A stretch of DNA of 64,000 bases from Epiperipatus broadwayi (GCA_028023455.1 JAQFVV010012423.1:1689273-1753272), one strand, 5' to 3'. Counted from the first letter of the stretch, positions 24,928 to 39,440 are shown. The notes: generated by a model from the letters alone, not told the origin. Made by a program: numbers and translations.

Positions 24928-27113
24928 TCTAACCTTCTTCATTTATTATGAATTTATAATATAGTTTAGTCAAACTAAATACATCGATCTCCCTATAGTT
25001 AGACGTCCCATTTCTAACCTACAAAGAATTTGTGTGTCACCATCTATAGCCATTATAGACAGTCATTCCTTTCTACTCTTGTAAAGTATATTTTCAGTGA
25101 CATGCAAACTCACCAATGTGCATACTCTGCCTAGCTCAGTGGTCGGTTAGTTATAAAACAATTTAGCTACAGAGATATGCAGTTAAGACAAAGAAAGAAA
25201 TTAAAATCATAAAATAAATTATCATCAGTAAAATAAATATCTTGGGAAGAAAGAAGAGAAATGCACTCATTCCCTAATTAATAATTTAGAATAAAATAAC
25301 ATCCTCTCTTTATCAAAAACACATTCTCTGAGCTATAAGAATTTGCACTTTTCAACAATGATGATAACTTTTCATATTCTTATTAATGTTTCTAAAAAAA
25401 AATCCATTATGTAAATTATTTGCCAATATGATCTGAAAACACCTTTCTTATAGCACAATTGAAAATTAAATTCTTTTATGCCACACCATAATGGTAATAT
25501 CAATAATAATAGTTCATTTCTCCAGTAAAGAATAATGATAATAACAATAATAATCTCAGGGTTTCTTTGTTTAATTTAGGAAAATACTATACAATACTGT
25601 GCTGCCACATATGACTGGTATTCTGGTAAGCTATAGGAAACATTCACTTTACTTCAAAGTTAATGTGTCCTCGATTATAATTTAAAGGGATGATAAATAT
25701 AATCAATAATAACATAAATAATTACATAAGATTTTGAATAATACATCTTTTTTATCCAGAATCTCAGCCAGAATAATAGAAAGATAAGGGTGCTTTTTGT
25801 ATCCTTCCATCATCCATGACAACACAATAAATTAACTAAAACTAATTAATTCAACAATTTAACTAAATGTAACTGGAAGAATGTGCAGTCAGGGTTAATA
25901 ACTTGGAAATAAATTTATTTTTACAATCATGTAATGTTTAGTCTGAAGTTTGCAATTCCATAAATAATTCTCATTAAAATAAAATGAAATGAAATATTCA
26001 AATCTGCGTAAAGTTTGTCTATCTAGTATTAAGTTTTGAGAGTTTAAAATGATTTCAGACTCAAGAAAATGTTTTGCAAATATTATGCAAACACACTTAT
26101 ATTTAGCATACAAAAAAATAAATTCACAATGACTATTTAAAAGACTAAAATTTATTACCAACATAGAACTGAACAATATACAAATTTATTAAATAATATC
26201 ACATTGATACGAAACATAAATCAACATTAATCTGTCTACTATTTGGGTACAAATTAAAATTATAAATTAATGCATGTTGAAGGTCATGCTATTGCACTGG
26301 ATTAACTTGCTGAAACATGAATCTGATTTACCAACACTAGTTATTGACTAACTATTTTTGTTTTATTTATTTACTAATATTATGATATGAAGTATGCAAA
26401 ATAAGTACATATGATTTGTGTACTTTAATAAAATGGGTTCAATACAATCATTTTTAAAATATTAACCCTATTACTAATAAAGTTAACTAAGTTATGGTTT
26501 ATAATTCAATAACTTATTACTAGTTATGGGTCATTGATCAGAAGCCCCACTCACCATTTCATGCTTAACCCAAATATCCATCTACATTCTGATAAATATT
26601 TTAATTATAAATGTTTTAATGCACATTAAGAATATTTCTTAACTTTTAATTAATATTAAATATTGTGTTTGAACATTCCTTCAATAAATAAGTGTTTTAA
26701 AATATGCAATTTTAAATTAACTTTCTCCATTGGTTTACTTGTGAACCACCAACAAGGCTCAATAGCACAATACAGATATTGATTTTAATTACTAGGGCAC
26801 TACTGATACTAAAGTACACTTTGCGGAACTAACACATCAAATCTAATATTTACCCTTGCCATAACTTTTAAAAGAACACAATAATCAACACCTTCTATGG
26901 TGGAACTATCTTTAATTTCACATGAGGAATGCAGAATAACAACTAATGTCTGCAGAGTAAAATACTACACTGAAGTATTTGGTGGTTTCTTGCCTATCAC
27001 TCAGGCATAAAACATATAGGTGTGAAATCTATATTTCACCACTTAAAGACACGAACATGCACCAAGTATAATCCTCTTTTGGGATTTAAAATACCTTAAG
27101 TATATTAAATATT

Positions 27114-28122
27114 GATAAACAGAGCAAAACTCTCCATACAGTATTGCCACCTGTGCTAAACAGAGTAATCAATGGATGCCAGAAGGCTTGTGCATAAAAT
27201 CCCTATCTAATGCCTACTCATCCAATATCCCCAGACTAGTTTCTGGCTTGTGACCTTCGTCAGTGAGGAGCTTTGGATCTGAGAGCACTGCATCTAGATC
27301 TTAGGATCTAATGCAACCCTCTAGCAACCACCTTTTATCTCTACTTAACTACAAAACTATGAGAATGAAATTGAAAACACAAAAAATATTTTCAATCTAA
27401 GCTCAATAGCTTATATAGTCATATGGGTCTGAACTCAGTTCAGCACCCATACATTTTGGTGTCTTTGGCTCTTTTACAACCATAGCCACCACTATCCTAT
27501 TAGGCAGGATTGGTGTTAAACCATTAAGCATCACATGATCACATTTCCTATACTAGCACATTAATTGTTGATAAACAGAGCAAAACTCTCCATACAGTAT
27601 TGCCACCTGTTTATCAACAATTAATGTGCTAGTATAGGAAATGTGATCATGTGATGCTTAATGGTTTAACACCAATCCTGCCTAATAGGACAGTGGTGGC
27701 TATGGTTGTAAAAGAGCCAAAGACACCAAAATGTATGGGTGCTGAACTGAGTTCAGACCTATATGACTATATAAGTTATTGAGCTTACATTGAAAATATT
27801 TTTTGTGTTTTCAATTTCATTCTCATAGTTTTGTAGTTAAGTAGAGATAAAAGGTGTTTGCTAGAGGGTTGCATTAGATCCTAAGATCTAGATGCAGTGC
27901 TCTCAGATCCAAAGCTCCTCACTGACGAAGGCCACAAGCCAGAGACTAGTCTGGGGATATTGGATGAGTAGGCATTAGATAGGGATTTTATGCACAAGCC
28001 TTCTGGCATCCATTGATTACTCTGTTTAGCACAGGTGGCAATACTGTATGGAGAGTTTTGCTCTGTTTATCAACAATTAATGTGCTAGTATAGGAAATGT
28101 GATCATGTGATTCTTAATGGTT
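27114..28122 (-). mobile_element. FB-A composite: about 1-kb near-perfect palindrome with 13-bp TSD
   Basis: The left arm (27114-27578) and right arm (27607-28077) are inverse copies with only scattered single-base differences, around a 28-nt loop (27579-27606). The loop repeats the outer end sequence (agcaaaactctccatacag). A further 45 bp (28078-28122) repeats the inner block taatgtgctagtatagg and ends at catgtgattcttaatgg. The unit is flanked by the perfect 13-bp repeat tatattaaatatt at 27101-27113 and 28123-28135, so it appears to have inserted as one piece. The arms contain FB-A body blocks also present at 4050 and 10938. Confidence 0.9.
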
Positions 28123-29490
28123 TATATTAAATATTATGTCAACTATGGATCGTTCTATTCATGAGAATCGATCACATGGACTATCAAACATACCATCACT
28201 TTATATCAAAAACTATTCTTCTCGTGGAAAAAGAAAGCATTTTGGGGAGCTCATTTTCATCCCACAAAATAAAATACATTATGAGTATTAAAATATGCTG
28301 AGATTAAGCACATACCAATGCTACACTTAGGCAAGATAGTAAAACACACTAATAATAATAAACCTATCTTAAATGTATACTTTAATCAATATCTGAAACC
28401 AATGAACATGACAGCAGAAAAGTATAATAAATTTAATTCTAATGAAGGAATATTCAAAAGCAATAGGGAGTATACCAGCTTAAACTAAATAAAGTGGATG
28501 TGTTATTAAAGAATAACTATTACTAAATTACTTAATTAATATAATATAAATTCTGTTCAAACTTTAAACAAGAATTATCTTGTTATAGCATTTTTTTTTC
28601 TTTTTAGAGTTACTTCTGATAAATTTAAATATTTATTTTATCCGTTAAATAAATATAAAATATTTTTCTTTTAAGTACATAATATGCAAAGTTCATATCT
28701 TCAGTTGCATGTAATAAATCAGATATATTTCATAGATTTTACTTCATATTAAATACAAACTTAACCCATAATAATTATAGTAAGACATACCTTTGTCATT
28801 ACAATATCCTTAAATGTTACATGACAGATATAAACCTTAACCTATATTGAGATTATAAAACAAAATAAAATTTTACAAATTAGTTTTTCTTAAATAAAAA
28901 AAAAAAAAAGCAAATGCATATTATCTCATTAGTCGAACCATTTTTCTGTGAGCTGTTTGTCCAGGTGAAGAGTTTTCATCCGATCACATTTTACAAAGCA
29001 TTGAAAGTAATAAACACATTTTTTTTTCCTTTATTGAAAAGTTTTCTTTTATTTAGCAATTCTAATAATAATTACGTAAAGAAAATTATAGTAGAACTGA
29101 AAATTAATTCTCAATTGAATTATAATAATAAAATTTGGATCCAAGAAAAAAATAAATGAATATTATAACATAGACGATAAACACACATTATTTATTGACT
29201 ACATGGGTTATTAGCTAGCTTATTTATCAAGGAAAATGCACACTTTTTCCTATAGATTAGTATGATCATAACTGCAGTTGACTTGTAGAATGTATGAAGT
29301 TATAAGATTTCCACCTTGCATATAGTATAATATATAATTTAATTTTATTTTTAAGTCACTAAAGATATTCAGTTCTCATTCATAATCTTAGAAAGTAATT
29401 TTTCCCTTAAAGAATGCACGTATATAATTTCACATTTATTTTAAGAGAGTTGTTCTTTTTCTTTTTTTTTCTAAAAAAACATGCAAGTGT

Positions 29491-29877
<387 letters not shown>

Positions 29878-30909
29878 GTTTTAGACAATTCTTGGTGATC
29901 TACTTTAAAGACATGCAAAAAAATGTTTCTAGTTTTCCTTTCTTTTCTTTTTAATATTCCTTTTACTTAATTTTCTCCTACACCAAGAAAATATCAATAA
30001 AGAATAATAAGTCATTAAATAATTATTTTCCACTTGGAAAATACTTGTTTTCCTTAATTTAGATAAAATAATAAATTGGTTAATATTGTTAGCTAATTTC
30101 TTCATTTTTCTTGGTTTTGTTTAAAAAAATCCACTTTTAAGATGTGACAATTACTTAATGTAGAGAGTTTTGAAATCGAAAGAGGGCATAGAAATTCAAG
30201 ATATCTTACCAAAAGATTCAGTAACGCATTTTCAATAGAACTTTCCTTAGATTATACATTTATTTCTGCAAAATTTTTAAAAAATTGTGTTACCAAATTT
30301 CAGCACTGTTATCTCTTTGAAATAGAAAAAGCAGACTATTATAAAATGATTGGAGTATGAAATTGGTCATTCTTAAACTCTAGCAACCTCTTCCAAAAAA
30401 AAATAATAATCATTTGATTATAACATAAACAAAAGAAAAAAACCTATTACAATCATTTAGTTTTCAGTATTATTTAAATGGATTACAAAGTAGTTTAATA
30501 ATGAAAATAATAAATATATTCAAACCAACAATAATCATCTGTGATTTTAATTACACATAAATTATTTTCTTCAAAAATGAATTTACCAGAAGTTACTTTT
30601 CCTTAGAATAAGATGATCTTAAAGTTAATTAATTGACATTTATGTTTTTTTTCTTCTCTAGCCATCTAAAAACTAACTACAGTTTATTGTATTTGTTTTA
30701 CATTATATTAATTTGCTCTAATAAACAATATCTTAATTAAATTATTCATGTTCTTTTAAAAATATATTGCATTAGGGAATATATTATTTATTCACACAAA
30801 CTATGTCTAGGTAAATACTTTTATTTTATCTTTTTATTTTTTTAAAGAATAGCATTGATTTCATGCAGAAATAATGCTAAATAAATCCTAGTGCCAAAAG
30901 CACTGGGTT

Positions 30910-30938
30910 ATTATATATATATATATATATTGAACCAG

Positions 30939-30969
<31 letters not shown>

Positions 30970-30984
30970 TGAACCAGATGTTTT
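30910..30984 (+). repeat. Two tandem copies of a (TA)n plus tgaaccagatgttttat unit
   Basis: The block tgaaccagatgttttat, preceded by a TA run, occurs twice in succession. Confidence 0.85.
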
Positions 30985-31501
30985 ATCTGCTTCAAAAGTA
31001 CCATCATGAAATTAAAACTAACATTTATATTTATAAATGTTTTTAAAAGAAAACTATTTAAAAGTTTTGTATGTTATAGCACACATACTCATTTATATTT
31101 TAAAATTCTGTGATTTTATTTTTTCCTCAATAGATTTTATTTTAGTTTAAAATAATTTTCTTTTGATGCTTGTTTTTTTCCTCTTTTTCACAGTAACTAA
31201 GGAAGCAAAGTTTTAACCTATTTGAAAAATCATTTTAATTTTAAAAAGTTTTGACTGCAATCAAGTTTTTTTTATTGTAATCTATTTTAAAAGCTGAGAT
31301 TTATTTTTGCATTTACTTTTTAGAAAATAATTTTGAATAAGATAAGAGCCCTGGTTAGATGTTTTTTTTTTAAAAAAAAAATTAAGCAGGAGAAAGAGAT
31401 TTACGTTGGTCAGAATCAGAACTTCTAATTAAAGATTAAGCGAGAGATAATAGTTCACATAAATAGCCCCAGGTTTTAGACTTTTTATTATTCTGCTCAT
31501 T

Positions 31502-31911
31502 ATGAGTATTGATTCAGCTTCTTATTATTTTGTTGGTGATACCTATTCAGATTGCTGTGCTGCCTTATATTTTAAAGATAACTGTTCACATCTTTATATC
31601 ACAATTTCTGATATATTTTTGTGTCTGCTGATAGGAAATTCTGCTGTTATCATATTATTGACTACGAGAATGCCAAAACTACATGCCATAAGAAATCTTC
31701 TTTATAATATGCAGTGCTAAACTTTTCCAAAGATGAATCTCTGGAGCTCCATGATTGTAACTTCAAAAACATGAACCAAAAGCTAAGTCCAGAACTGATT
31801 CAAATATTGCCTCAGACTCCCGAACATATAAACATAAATCAAAGCTGTCATATGGAATCACATATAAACCTGAACTTTAATATTCCACTGGAAAAAATCA
31901 GCCAGTTATAA
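31502..31911 (+). pseudogene. Unassigned coding-like patch, two overlapping frames
   Basis: Not recognised. An ATG frame (31502-31720, 72 codons) has mixed composition with four cysteines before a hydrophobic segment (IFLCLLIGNSAVIILL, residues about 38-53), followed by a basic stretch (TRMPKLHAIRNLL). It overlaps a second open frame (about 31714-31911, 65 codons, no ATG) that is polar and rich in N, H, Q and E. GC is visibly higher than in the flanks. The hydrophobic-GN-hydrophobic-basic order loosely recalls a first transmembrane helix and loop of a rhodopsin-like receptor, but one segment is not enough. It may equally be a piece of an unknown mobile element. There are no splice sites linking it to F-spondin in frame. 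Confidence 0.3.
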
Positions 31912-33839
31912 TTATTATGTCTCAAGGTAAACCTACATCTTCATATTATAACCAGGGCTTAAATCTCTTGTTTAAATCTCTGTTAAAGTCTCTGCTTTAA
32001 AGAAACTTGTCTTTATAATAAGTTTTGCATATTTGTTTAAATATCTTGAATTATTTTATTATGTATTGTATTTATAGTATGTATTAAAATCTTAGTTTTA
32101 AGATTTCATATTTTTAATTTTATTTATCTGAGACTGTATTGCAAGTTTCTATTTTATATATATTACTAACCCTTGATAAATGCTTGGGCAGATATTTTTA
32201 ATTATCTTTTGACTTATCTGTTCCTTATTCTTTTGTTAAACTTAATTTAAACAATCTTGGTTTGCATTTCCTGCAGACCATAAATCTTTTGGCTATGGTT
32301 TTATCAAGAATATTGTTCTGTTTTTCCTAGTAGAGATTTTGGGTTTTCTTATGTTTCAGATTATGTAATACCATAATCTTTACTTTTCTTGTATTGGAAT
32401 CAATCTTGATGATCTTGAACATGATCATTCATGAGCTGTTCTGCAGACATATGACATTATTTGCCCTGATGTTTTTTCTAGTATAAGGAAAGCTTGCCTG
32501 TGCTGTTTTGTTGTATTCCCTGAAATCACCTTTGTTTTGAAATCTCTAAATAGAAAAACTGGAATTTATTTATGTAAATCACTAGCAAGGAGACATTATA
32601 GATTCTTTTGAATTCTTAGGTGAAAAAATGAACTTATCTGCCAGGGTGTTTAATGTTACCATACTCTTGTACACTCTCTAATAAATCCACTGAGAAATTT
32701 AGGTCAAATTTCCATGCTTTATTTGACTATGTGTTTTAGATTTAATAAAGTTTAAAACTTTTCATAATTATTTTGGCTAACATTTGTTTTTGTGTTCTTT
32801 TTTCAATTGTCTGAACAATGTTGAAGATCTCTTTCTCTCCCTGGGTCTAGCTGGTAGCATTCATCATCATCAACTTTTGGATCACTGTAAATTAAATTTT
32901 CTAGATCAATAGTGGCCTAATGGCAGCCTCAGTGATCTTTAAAAGAAGATAGAAGTGACTGGTACAATATATATATATATATATACTGGTACAATATATA
33001 TATCACTAGATATTTATGCTACAAGTTAAAATGTATAACTCTTATAATTATATATTATATTTAGCTTAGTATGTATTCATAATATATATATATATATATG
33101 TATTTTAAGTGATTGAAAATATAAAATATTCTTTTAATTACCTAACTCACCATTTCAAATTTTTTTAAAAAATTACAACAAATATAATTTATAAGACATC
33201 TTCTGTTTGAATACAATAAATATAAAAATATATATTTTGTTAGAAAGAGCAAATATGAAAAAATGTAATAAAGCTGATAAAATAGTCCTTACCTAAAAAA
33301 AAAAAAATAACAAAAAAGATTTTTGATACTTTTAAAAATGTTTATTTTTACATTGGTTCACAAATTCTATAATTTGAAAGTAAAATGTTAAGATTACATT
33401 TTCATAAACAGCTTCATCACATTTGTCATAAAATGCTGTAAAAATTGATATATAATTTGACTTATCTGAGTTAATTTTTCATTGAAAAAATTATAAAAAC
33501 AAAGCAATTGGTGACTTTCATTTTTAGTAGCAGACTCAGATCTTATCTTTCCATGCAGAGTATCTTTTAGAAATATGTTTTGTTTTAATGGAGGCTAAAA
33601 AAATAACAGTAAGAACGGTGCATGAGATATGAAAAAAGAACTTTAGTATATTGTAATGTATAAAAAATATATAATTAATTATTATATTATTGAAAAATGG
33701 GGGGAGGGAGTGATCTAAAATATATATTCTTTTCAAGTAAAAAAGTGTATTCAAAAAATAAATATCAAACAAAAATTTCTCTAAGATAAAATGACTAAAA
33801 ACTAAATAAATCAATAAACATCAAAATAAACAAATGTAT

Positions 33840-33960
33840 TATGAGCACTGATTATATATGTGTAAAAGATGATGATCTAGACCAACTGATGTACAAGAAA
33901 GAATGGATGGCTGAGAGTGCTTGCAAGTCCGTGTTCAAATCCCCTACAAATAGACTTCAG
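33840..33960. mobile_element. Fragment of fold-back family FB-B
   Basis: Contains gagcactgattatata, gatgatctagaccaactg, gaatggatggctgagag and the end gtgttcaaatcccct, in the same order and orientation as at 12020-12276, with the middle deleted. Confidence 0.6.
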
Positions 33961-34020
33961 GTATATAAAATTTTCTTATATTTGAAATATTAAAAATAAA
34001 ATAAATATAAATAGAATGAA

Positions 34021-34105
34021 ATAAAAAGGTAATCAAAAATACATATTATATAGAAAGATAAAAATAAAAATAAAAAGGTAATCAAAAATACATATTATAT
34101 AGAAA
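34021..34105 (+). repeat. Two exact 36-bp direct repeats, 49 bp apart
   Basis: The block ataaaaaggtaatcaaaaat and its continuation through tatatagaaa is present at 34021-34056 and again at 34070-34105. Confidence 0.85.
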
Positions 34106-35382
34106 TACATGAGAAAATTGATGATGAAGGTATTGTAAAACATTATGAAATCCAGGCATTAAGTAAATGGCTAGGGTTCAAACTGGTTCACCTAAAACTG
34201 AAAAAATCAAAAGATTACAAAATTGTAACAAATGAATACAATGTTACTGTAATCATGCAATATATGAATGATCATATAAATAAAATCATGATATATCTTA
34301 ACTATTGCAAGACTATGTAGGTATGTGATTCTGAACCTGGATATGCATGTTTTTATTGTCCTTAAAATGTAAATTGCCTAAAATTCCAATAAATCAATCT
34401 GGGGTTATCCTGGTTGATGCAGTAATTCTTTTTTAGACCAAATGAATTTGTAATCATATGTGGTGTACTACAAATTTGAGTCACCATGCCTAAAAATGCA
34501 TTCAACTTACGGTTTGAAAAATTAACTCACTTAGGAACTGCTTTGCATTCTACAGCATCTTTATTGCTTTCCGCACATATGTAATGAAATATTATTAAAA
34601 AAATAAGTAATAAAAAACAGTAATTGAATACTCATGGGTGATGGAAAAATTTAGCCCTGGCACACACAACTCATAAACATTATTGTTCAGAATAAAATCC
34701 AAGTCCGGTCATGAAGAAAGCCTTAGCATAAACTCCAGATCCAAATTAAAACTAAAAGCAAGTGGTGAGAGAATTCATTTCAGCAGTAAAACATTTTTAC
34801 AATTAGTAAATCTAAAAAAATGAGATAAAATAATAATTAAAAATTGTATTTTAGAACAAAATTAATAAAAAATCCAAATTTTATTGTAGAGAAAAAATGC
34901 ATATATCATTTTAAAGCCAAAAATATCACAAAAAGAATGAAGTGATGCCCATAAGTGTAACACTTACTGATTTCACGAAAATTTAATTTAAAATCTATGA
35001 TTGGTCAAAATTCTGAAAAGAAATACTGAATGGATAGGTTGGTATTTCATATTTTTACTTTGATTGGATTCTTTTTTTAAAAAAAAAAAAAATCCTCACC
35101 AAAAGTGTATTGTAAATGAACATCACTTAATACATATAATTTTACTTTAAATCAATTGAAAGAAAAAAAATTACAGCACCCTCTCATGAATTAACAAATA
35201 AACAAACAAACCTATATTTCATCTTCAATAAAAGCATTTAAAAATTACAAGGTTCACTCATACATACATTATTCCTGAGCATGACAAAGTAATATGCTAA
35301 TTCTATTCTATACAGTTATTTTATTGAACATAGAAGGGTTAAATAACAAATTAGAGTCTAAATAATATTATATTAGTATGAA

Positions 35383-35742
35383 TTTGAACTCAGATTTTCA
35401 AGATTTCTACAGTTATGCATTCAATCTTAAACAACTGTTCCATAATCAGATTTTCAATGATGTAAATAGCTGAAGAATTGGAGGGTGGAAACGATTGAAG
35501 CCTGTCTATTAGGGTTTGAATATTTGCTAACTTAATGTAAACTGAGTACTGATTGTATGTATATATATGTCTGTGTGTGTGTGAGAGAGAGAGAGAAAGA
35601 GAAATCATGACTGCTGAGTGCTGATTCAGCATGAAATACATTTATTGGAGATCATTTATCTTTTTCATAGGTGTGTGATCATGTGTATCAGTTGCATAAG
35701 ATGGAGTGCATAGCTGAGTGAATCTTGAAAATCTGAGTTTTA
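35383..35742. mobile_element. Fold-back element, family FB-B
   Basis: Begins tttgaactcagattttcaag and ends with the inverse cttgaaaatctgagtttta, giving terminal inverted repeats. The interior has ctgaagaattggagggtgg and gcctgtctatta (the inverse of the duplicated block at 57485-57636), gagtgctgattcagcatg and gatcatgtgtatcag. A GT/GA microsatellite (35572-35604) sits inside. No clear TSD. Confidence 0.7.
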
Positions 35743-37022
35743 GCCCATTCTAAATACATTACCATATAAACATACAACAGAATCCCAGACACCAAGGGTG
35801 ATTACAAATATTAAAAAAGTATGAGGATGATATTACGTATTTACTATGGACTTCCAATCATTTTATTTAAATATTGAATCTGTGATCTTTATGAATGAAA
35901 GATTAACCCTAACACTAACCATAATTTGTAATATATTTATTGCTATTTTTTAAAGTTAGCAGGAATTTATAATCAATTTATTGAATTTTTTTTAATATCC
36001 ATAATTAACCTTGATGTCCAGGATTAACTGTTAGTACCAAAAAGGTGTTTACCAATGCTTATTTATATATCTGAAATTTTAGTACATAATAAATTGCAAT
36101 ACAGACACCTTAGACTGCATAGCTAAATTATTGAAATGCATTTGATTGAATTAAGTAAGAGGTTTCAAAAGTGAAGAACATTGGTGAGATAAACAAAAAG
36201 ATATCACTAACATTATTTAAAATATCTGTAATATCATATAATTATTGTTATGTTCACTCTTAGGTTCCCAAGGTTTATAATAATCAATGGACACTAGTTT
36301 GGGATGAGATTATTATATATCGTGATGGTTCTAGAATAGGTGAGGAGATGTATTTTTGGATTATTGAAGGAAATGAAGAGCTGAAATGGAAATGATTTAG
36401 ACTATTTCTAAAAGAGATATAATAAGAGATGAAAAATTAAGGTTTTAAATTGGATCCTAAAACCGCTAAGAGATTTAGAAAAAAGTTTGTGTAGGTTATG
36501 AATGGATCAGGTAATGAAGATTCTGGCATCTGCAGGGCATGGTAAAGAGAAGCTGTGATTTGAAAAGTTAAGTTTAAAAAAATCTTCTTTTGCAGTGGAT
36601 AAAAATGATTAAAAATATAATTTTTGATTCACAGTTGCAATGTACAAAATAAAATTGTTTGATCAATAAATAGTTCATCGGCATTACAATTTTTTTTTTC
36701 TTTTAAATTAAGATTTCAAACATAATTCAAGCTTGAAATATAAGTTTGAAACAAGAAATGCATTCTAAACAGTTAAAATTCATTTTAGATTTTAAAAAAA
36801 ATATTTTGAATAAAAGCTTTTCCGAATTTATTGGGGGGGGGGGGATAATTTCTCTCTAAGCATTCTAATTTTAGGTTAATATGCAACCATGGATTTTATT
36901 CTTTTTAAAATAAGAAGATATTACATAATTAAAAAATAATTTATATAAAAATATGACTATAAAATTATAAATTAAAAAAAAAATCTAACTTATTAAAATG
37001 TAATTTGTTTCTCTGAAGTTCT

Positions 37023-37190
37023 TAATACAGTAGCAAACTATCCATACAAAAGTGCCACTAAGTGCAAGCCTTAGTAATCAATGGATGCAGGAAGATTTAT
37101 ACACAAAATCCCTATTTAGTACCTTTTTGCATCCATTGATTACTAAGGCTAGCACTGGGTGGCGCTACTGTATTAACAGCTTGGGTAAAC
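37023..37190 (-). mobile_element. Fold-back element, family FB-A (short copy)
   Basis: The left arm includes gtgccactaagtgcaagcc and ttagtaatcaatggatgca. The right arm is its inverse, tgcatccattgattactaa and agcactgggtggcgc. The reversed left-end block gctcatgtgaa lies just after it. Flanking duplication unclear. Confidence 0.75.
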
Positions 37191-37584
37191 ATCGAAAATG
37201 GTGCTCATGTGAAAAAAGTACTTAACTAATTAACTTTTAATCTTTGTTAGATCACACTTCATATTATCTAGATATCAGAGATAATTGAAACAAACATTTA
37301 CATTTTTTATCAAAGAAAATCGTCCTTTTAATATTTTCTATAACTTTAAAAAGTTGTTTTTTACTCTTTTTAAATACAGCACCTCAATTTTAGAGTGATA
37401 TTATAAAGTTTAAATAATCCTTTACATCATCCCATAAATAATTTTGTGCAAACACATTATTAATTTAGATGCAAATTTAATAACATTAAGTAGACTTTTA
37501 CTATTCTTATTGACGATCATTATTAGATAATATATATATAATGTAAATCTCAAGTCATTTCAATAAACTTGGTAATTAATTATT

Positions 37585-37691
37585 ATTATTATTTTTCATG
37601 TGTCAAAGCATCGGTCGGGAAGCGAACCCGCAAACCCGGGGCTACTGCTGGTAAGGCGGCTGTGCTGACCACTCGACCACCAACGCTTGAC
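37585..37691 (-). mobile_element. Short tRNA-derived SINE (copy 1) with 11-bp TSD
   Basis: On the reverse strand it begins with a tRNA-like head: A-box-like tggtcgagtgg (37669-37679) and B-box-like gggttcgcttccc (37617-37629). A short tail tttgacacatg and an A-rich end follow. Flanked by aattaattatt at 37574-37584 and 37692-37702. Pol III promoter boxes plus a TSD identify a SINE rather than a tRNA gene; the anticodon arm and acceptor stem do not pair properly. Confidence 0.85.
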
Positions 37692-39248
37692 AATTAATTA
37701 TTTTTAAAACGATTTTATTTTACTATATATAATAAATTTATACATAAATAAAATCAATGTGCTTAGCATTAAATATCAGAACTTAACATGTTACATTTAG
37801 TAAAGATATTGATGTATTTTGCTGATTAATAATTTTTCTTGCATGAAAATCAACATATGCACTTAAATGTAATACTACATAGGAAATAAATCTTTGATTA
37901 ATGTTCTGATAATGAATTTGCATTTTATTTAGGTTATAAGGATCTCATAAATTAAATAATTCCTGTGGGCACATTACAAATTTTAATTTTTGGCAAGTAT
38001 TTTAAGTCTCTGTAATACTACTTCTAGCAGTATTTATAGAAGTATTGAATAGAATGCTTGGGGGGGGGGTGCCTTACAACTTGCATCTCATATTGTCCTT
38101 TTGAAGCACCGAGTTTAATGTCAATATCTTATTAGTGAATTATTGGAGAGGATTAAATTTGATCATAAATTATTGAGAAAGAGACAATTATCAATAACAT
38201 GTAATTTTTTAAAATCTGGTCCACATATTTTACAAATTATGCCAAAGGATCATCTATGAGAATTGCTAAAAAATGATGTAGTGGGGTAAGTACCACAAAG
38301 AAATTTGATCTGAGTCAATGATTCATACAACATATTTTCTATAACTTTTATAGATGAATGAACTTTTAATTGGTTCAATTAATTATTATAAGTTTGTAAT
38401 CAATATCATTGTAATCAATTTCATAATCAGAAAAGCATAAAATGCTCACTTTTAGATAATTATATTCAATCAGAGATAGCTATCAATCACAGATTGTTAA
38501 TCTAAAGTGTAAACTGGATTCTTTATTTAAAAATAAAAAAAATTTCTAAAAAAAAAAGAGAGCCCATATTATTAATTCTTCCTTTAATTTTGTATAGACC
38601 CAATCAGCTTTTTAAAATATAAGTTTTAAAAAAATATAATGATTTTTTTTCTTTGAAAATATTGATTTAGTGGAGAAAATAAAAGTTAGTTCACCAGATG
38701 TTAAACGTCTTCTTATTGATCTGTAACACACTTCCATGCTTTACAATTCCAATCACCATGCCTACCTATCAATTCAAACATCTTGCAAAGTTTTTTCTTT
38801 GGTTTCTTTATCTATTTCTCATTTGCAATTTCTTTTTGGAATTCTCTTTTTCTTTTTATATTTTTTTCAGTAATTCTTTTTGATACTCCCTCTGTAAATG
38901 TTCCTACCATCCAATCGCTTTATTCTATTTTTCATTTATTATAGTATTTTATTAATGATGAAGTACTTTTATTGCTTATTTATTCTTTCCTTAATCATTT
39001 TCATAATTATCATTTCTTTTCCATTTCTTTATAACAGCAAAACTTCATTTCCAAATATATTTTTCCTTATATGCCATAGTCATTGCAAAAACATATTTTT
39101 CTAATATTCTTCAAGAAATTGTTTCTTTAAATAATAACATATCTGTAGATTTAAATGCCATTTTATTTCTTATGATGTAAGAAATATCCACAATAAATAT
39201 TCCATTTATGTGAAATATGAATATACTTTATTCAGCTTAAGTGATCAG

Positions 39249-39440
39249 CAGTGATGTAGTGTAATGGTCAGAAAATATAGTTGCTTTAACCCAACCCAGA
39301 TGGAAGTAAAGGGGGTTTTAAGCCTCACTTACCCCTCTAGATCATATCTAAGTGACTCACTCCCTTAACGTCACAAGAGTTAATTTTCTTAATGCAGCCT
39401 GGTGGTCAGGTAGAGACAAACTCTTAGGAATCCTAATATG
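39249..39440 (+). mobile_element. Candidate second tRNA-derived SINE type
   Basis: A higher-complexity block in AT-rich DNA. It has A-box-like tagtgtaatgg (39257-39267) and a weak B-box-like ggttttaagcctc (39314-39326), then a body with cagcctggtggtcaggtag. Only short similarity (tgatcag) is seen at both borders. The head differs from the three short SINEs. Confidence 0.45.

Noticed and set aside
37585-37691. A functional tRNA gene on the reverse strand
   Set aside because: A- and B-box-like blocks exist, but the acceptor and anticodon stems do not pair, there is an A-rich tail and flanking TSD, and diverged copies lie nearby: a SINE.
38698-39104. Two consecutive hydrophobic + strand proteins
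   Set aside because: T-rich sequence gives Phe/Leu/Ile/Ser-rich frames by composition alone; possibly the antisense of an A-rich element relic.
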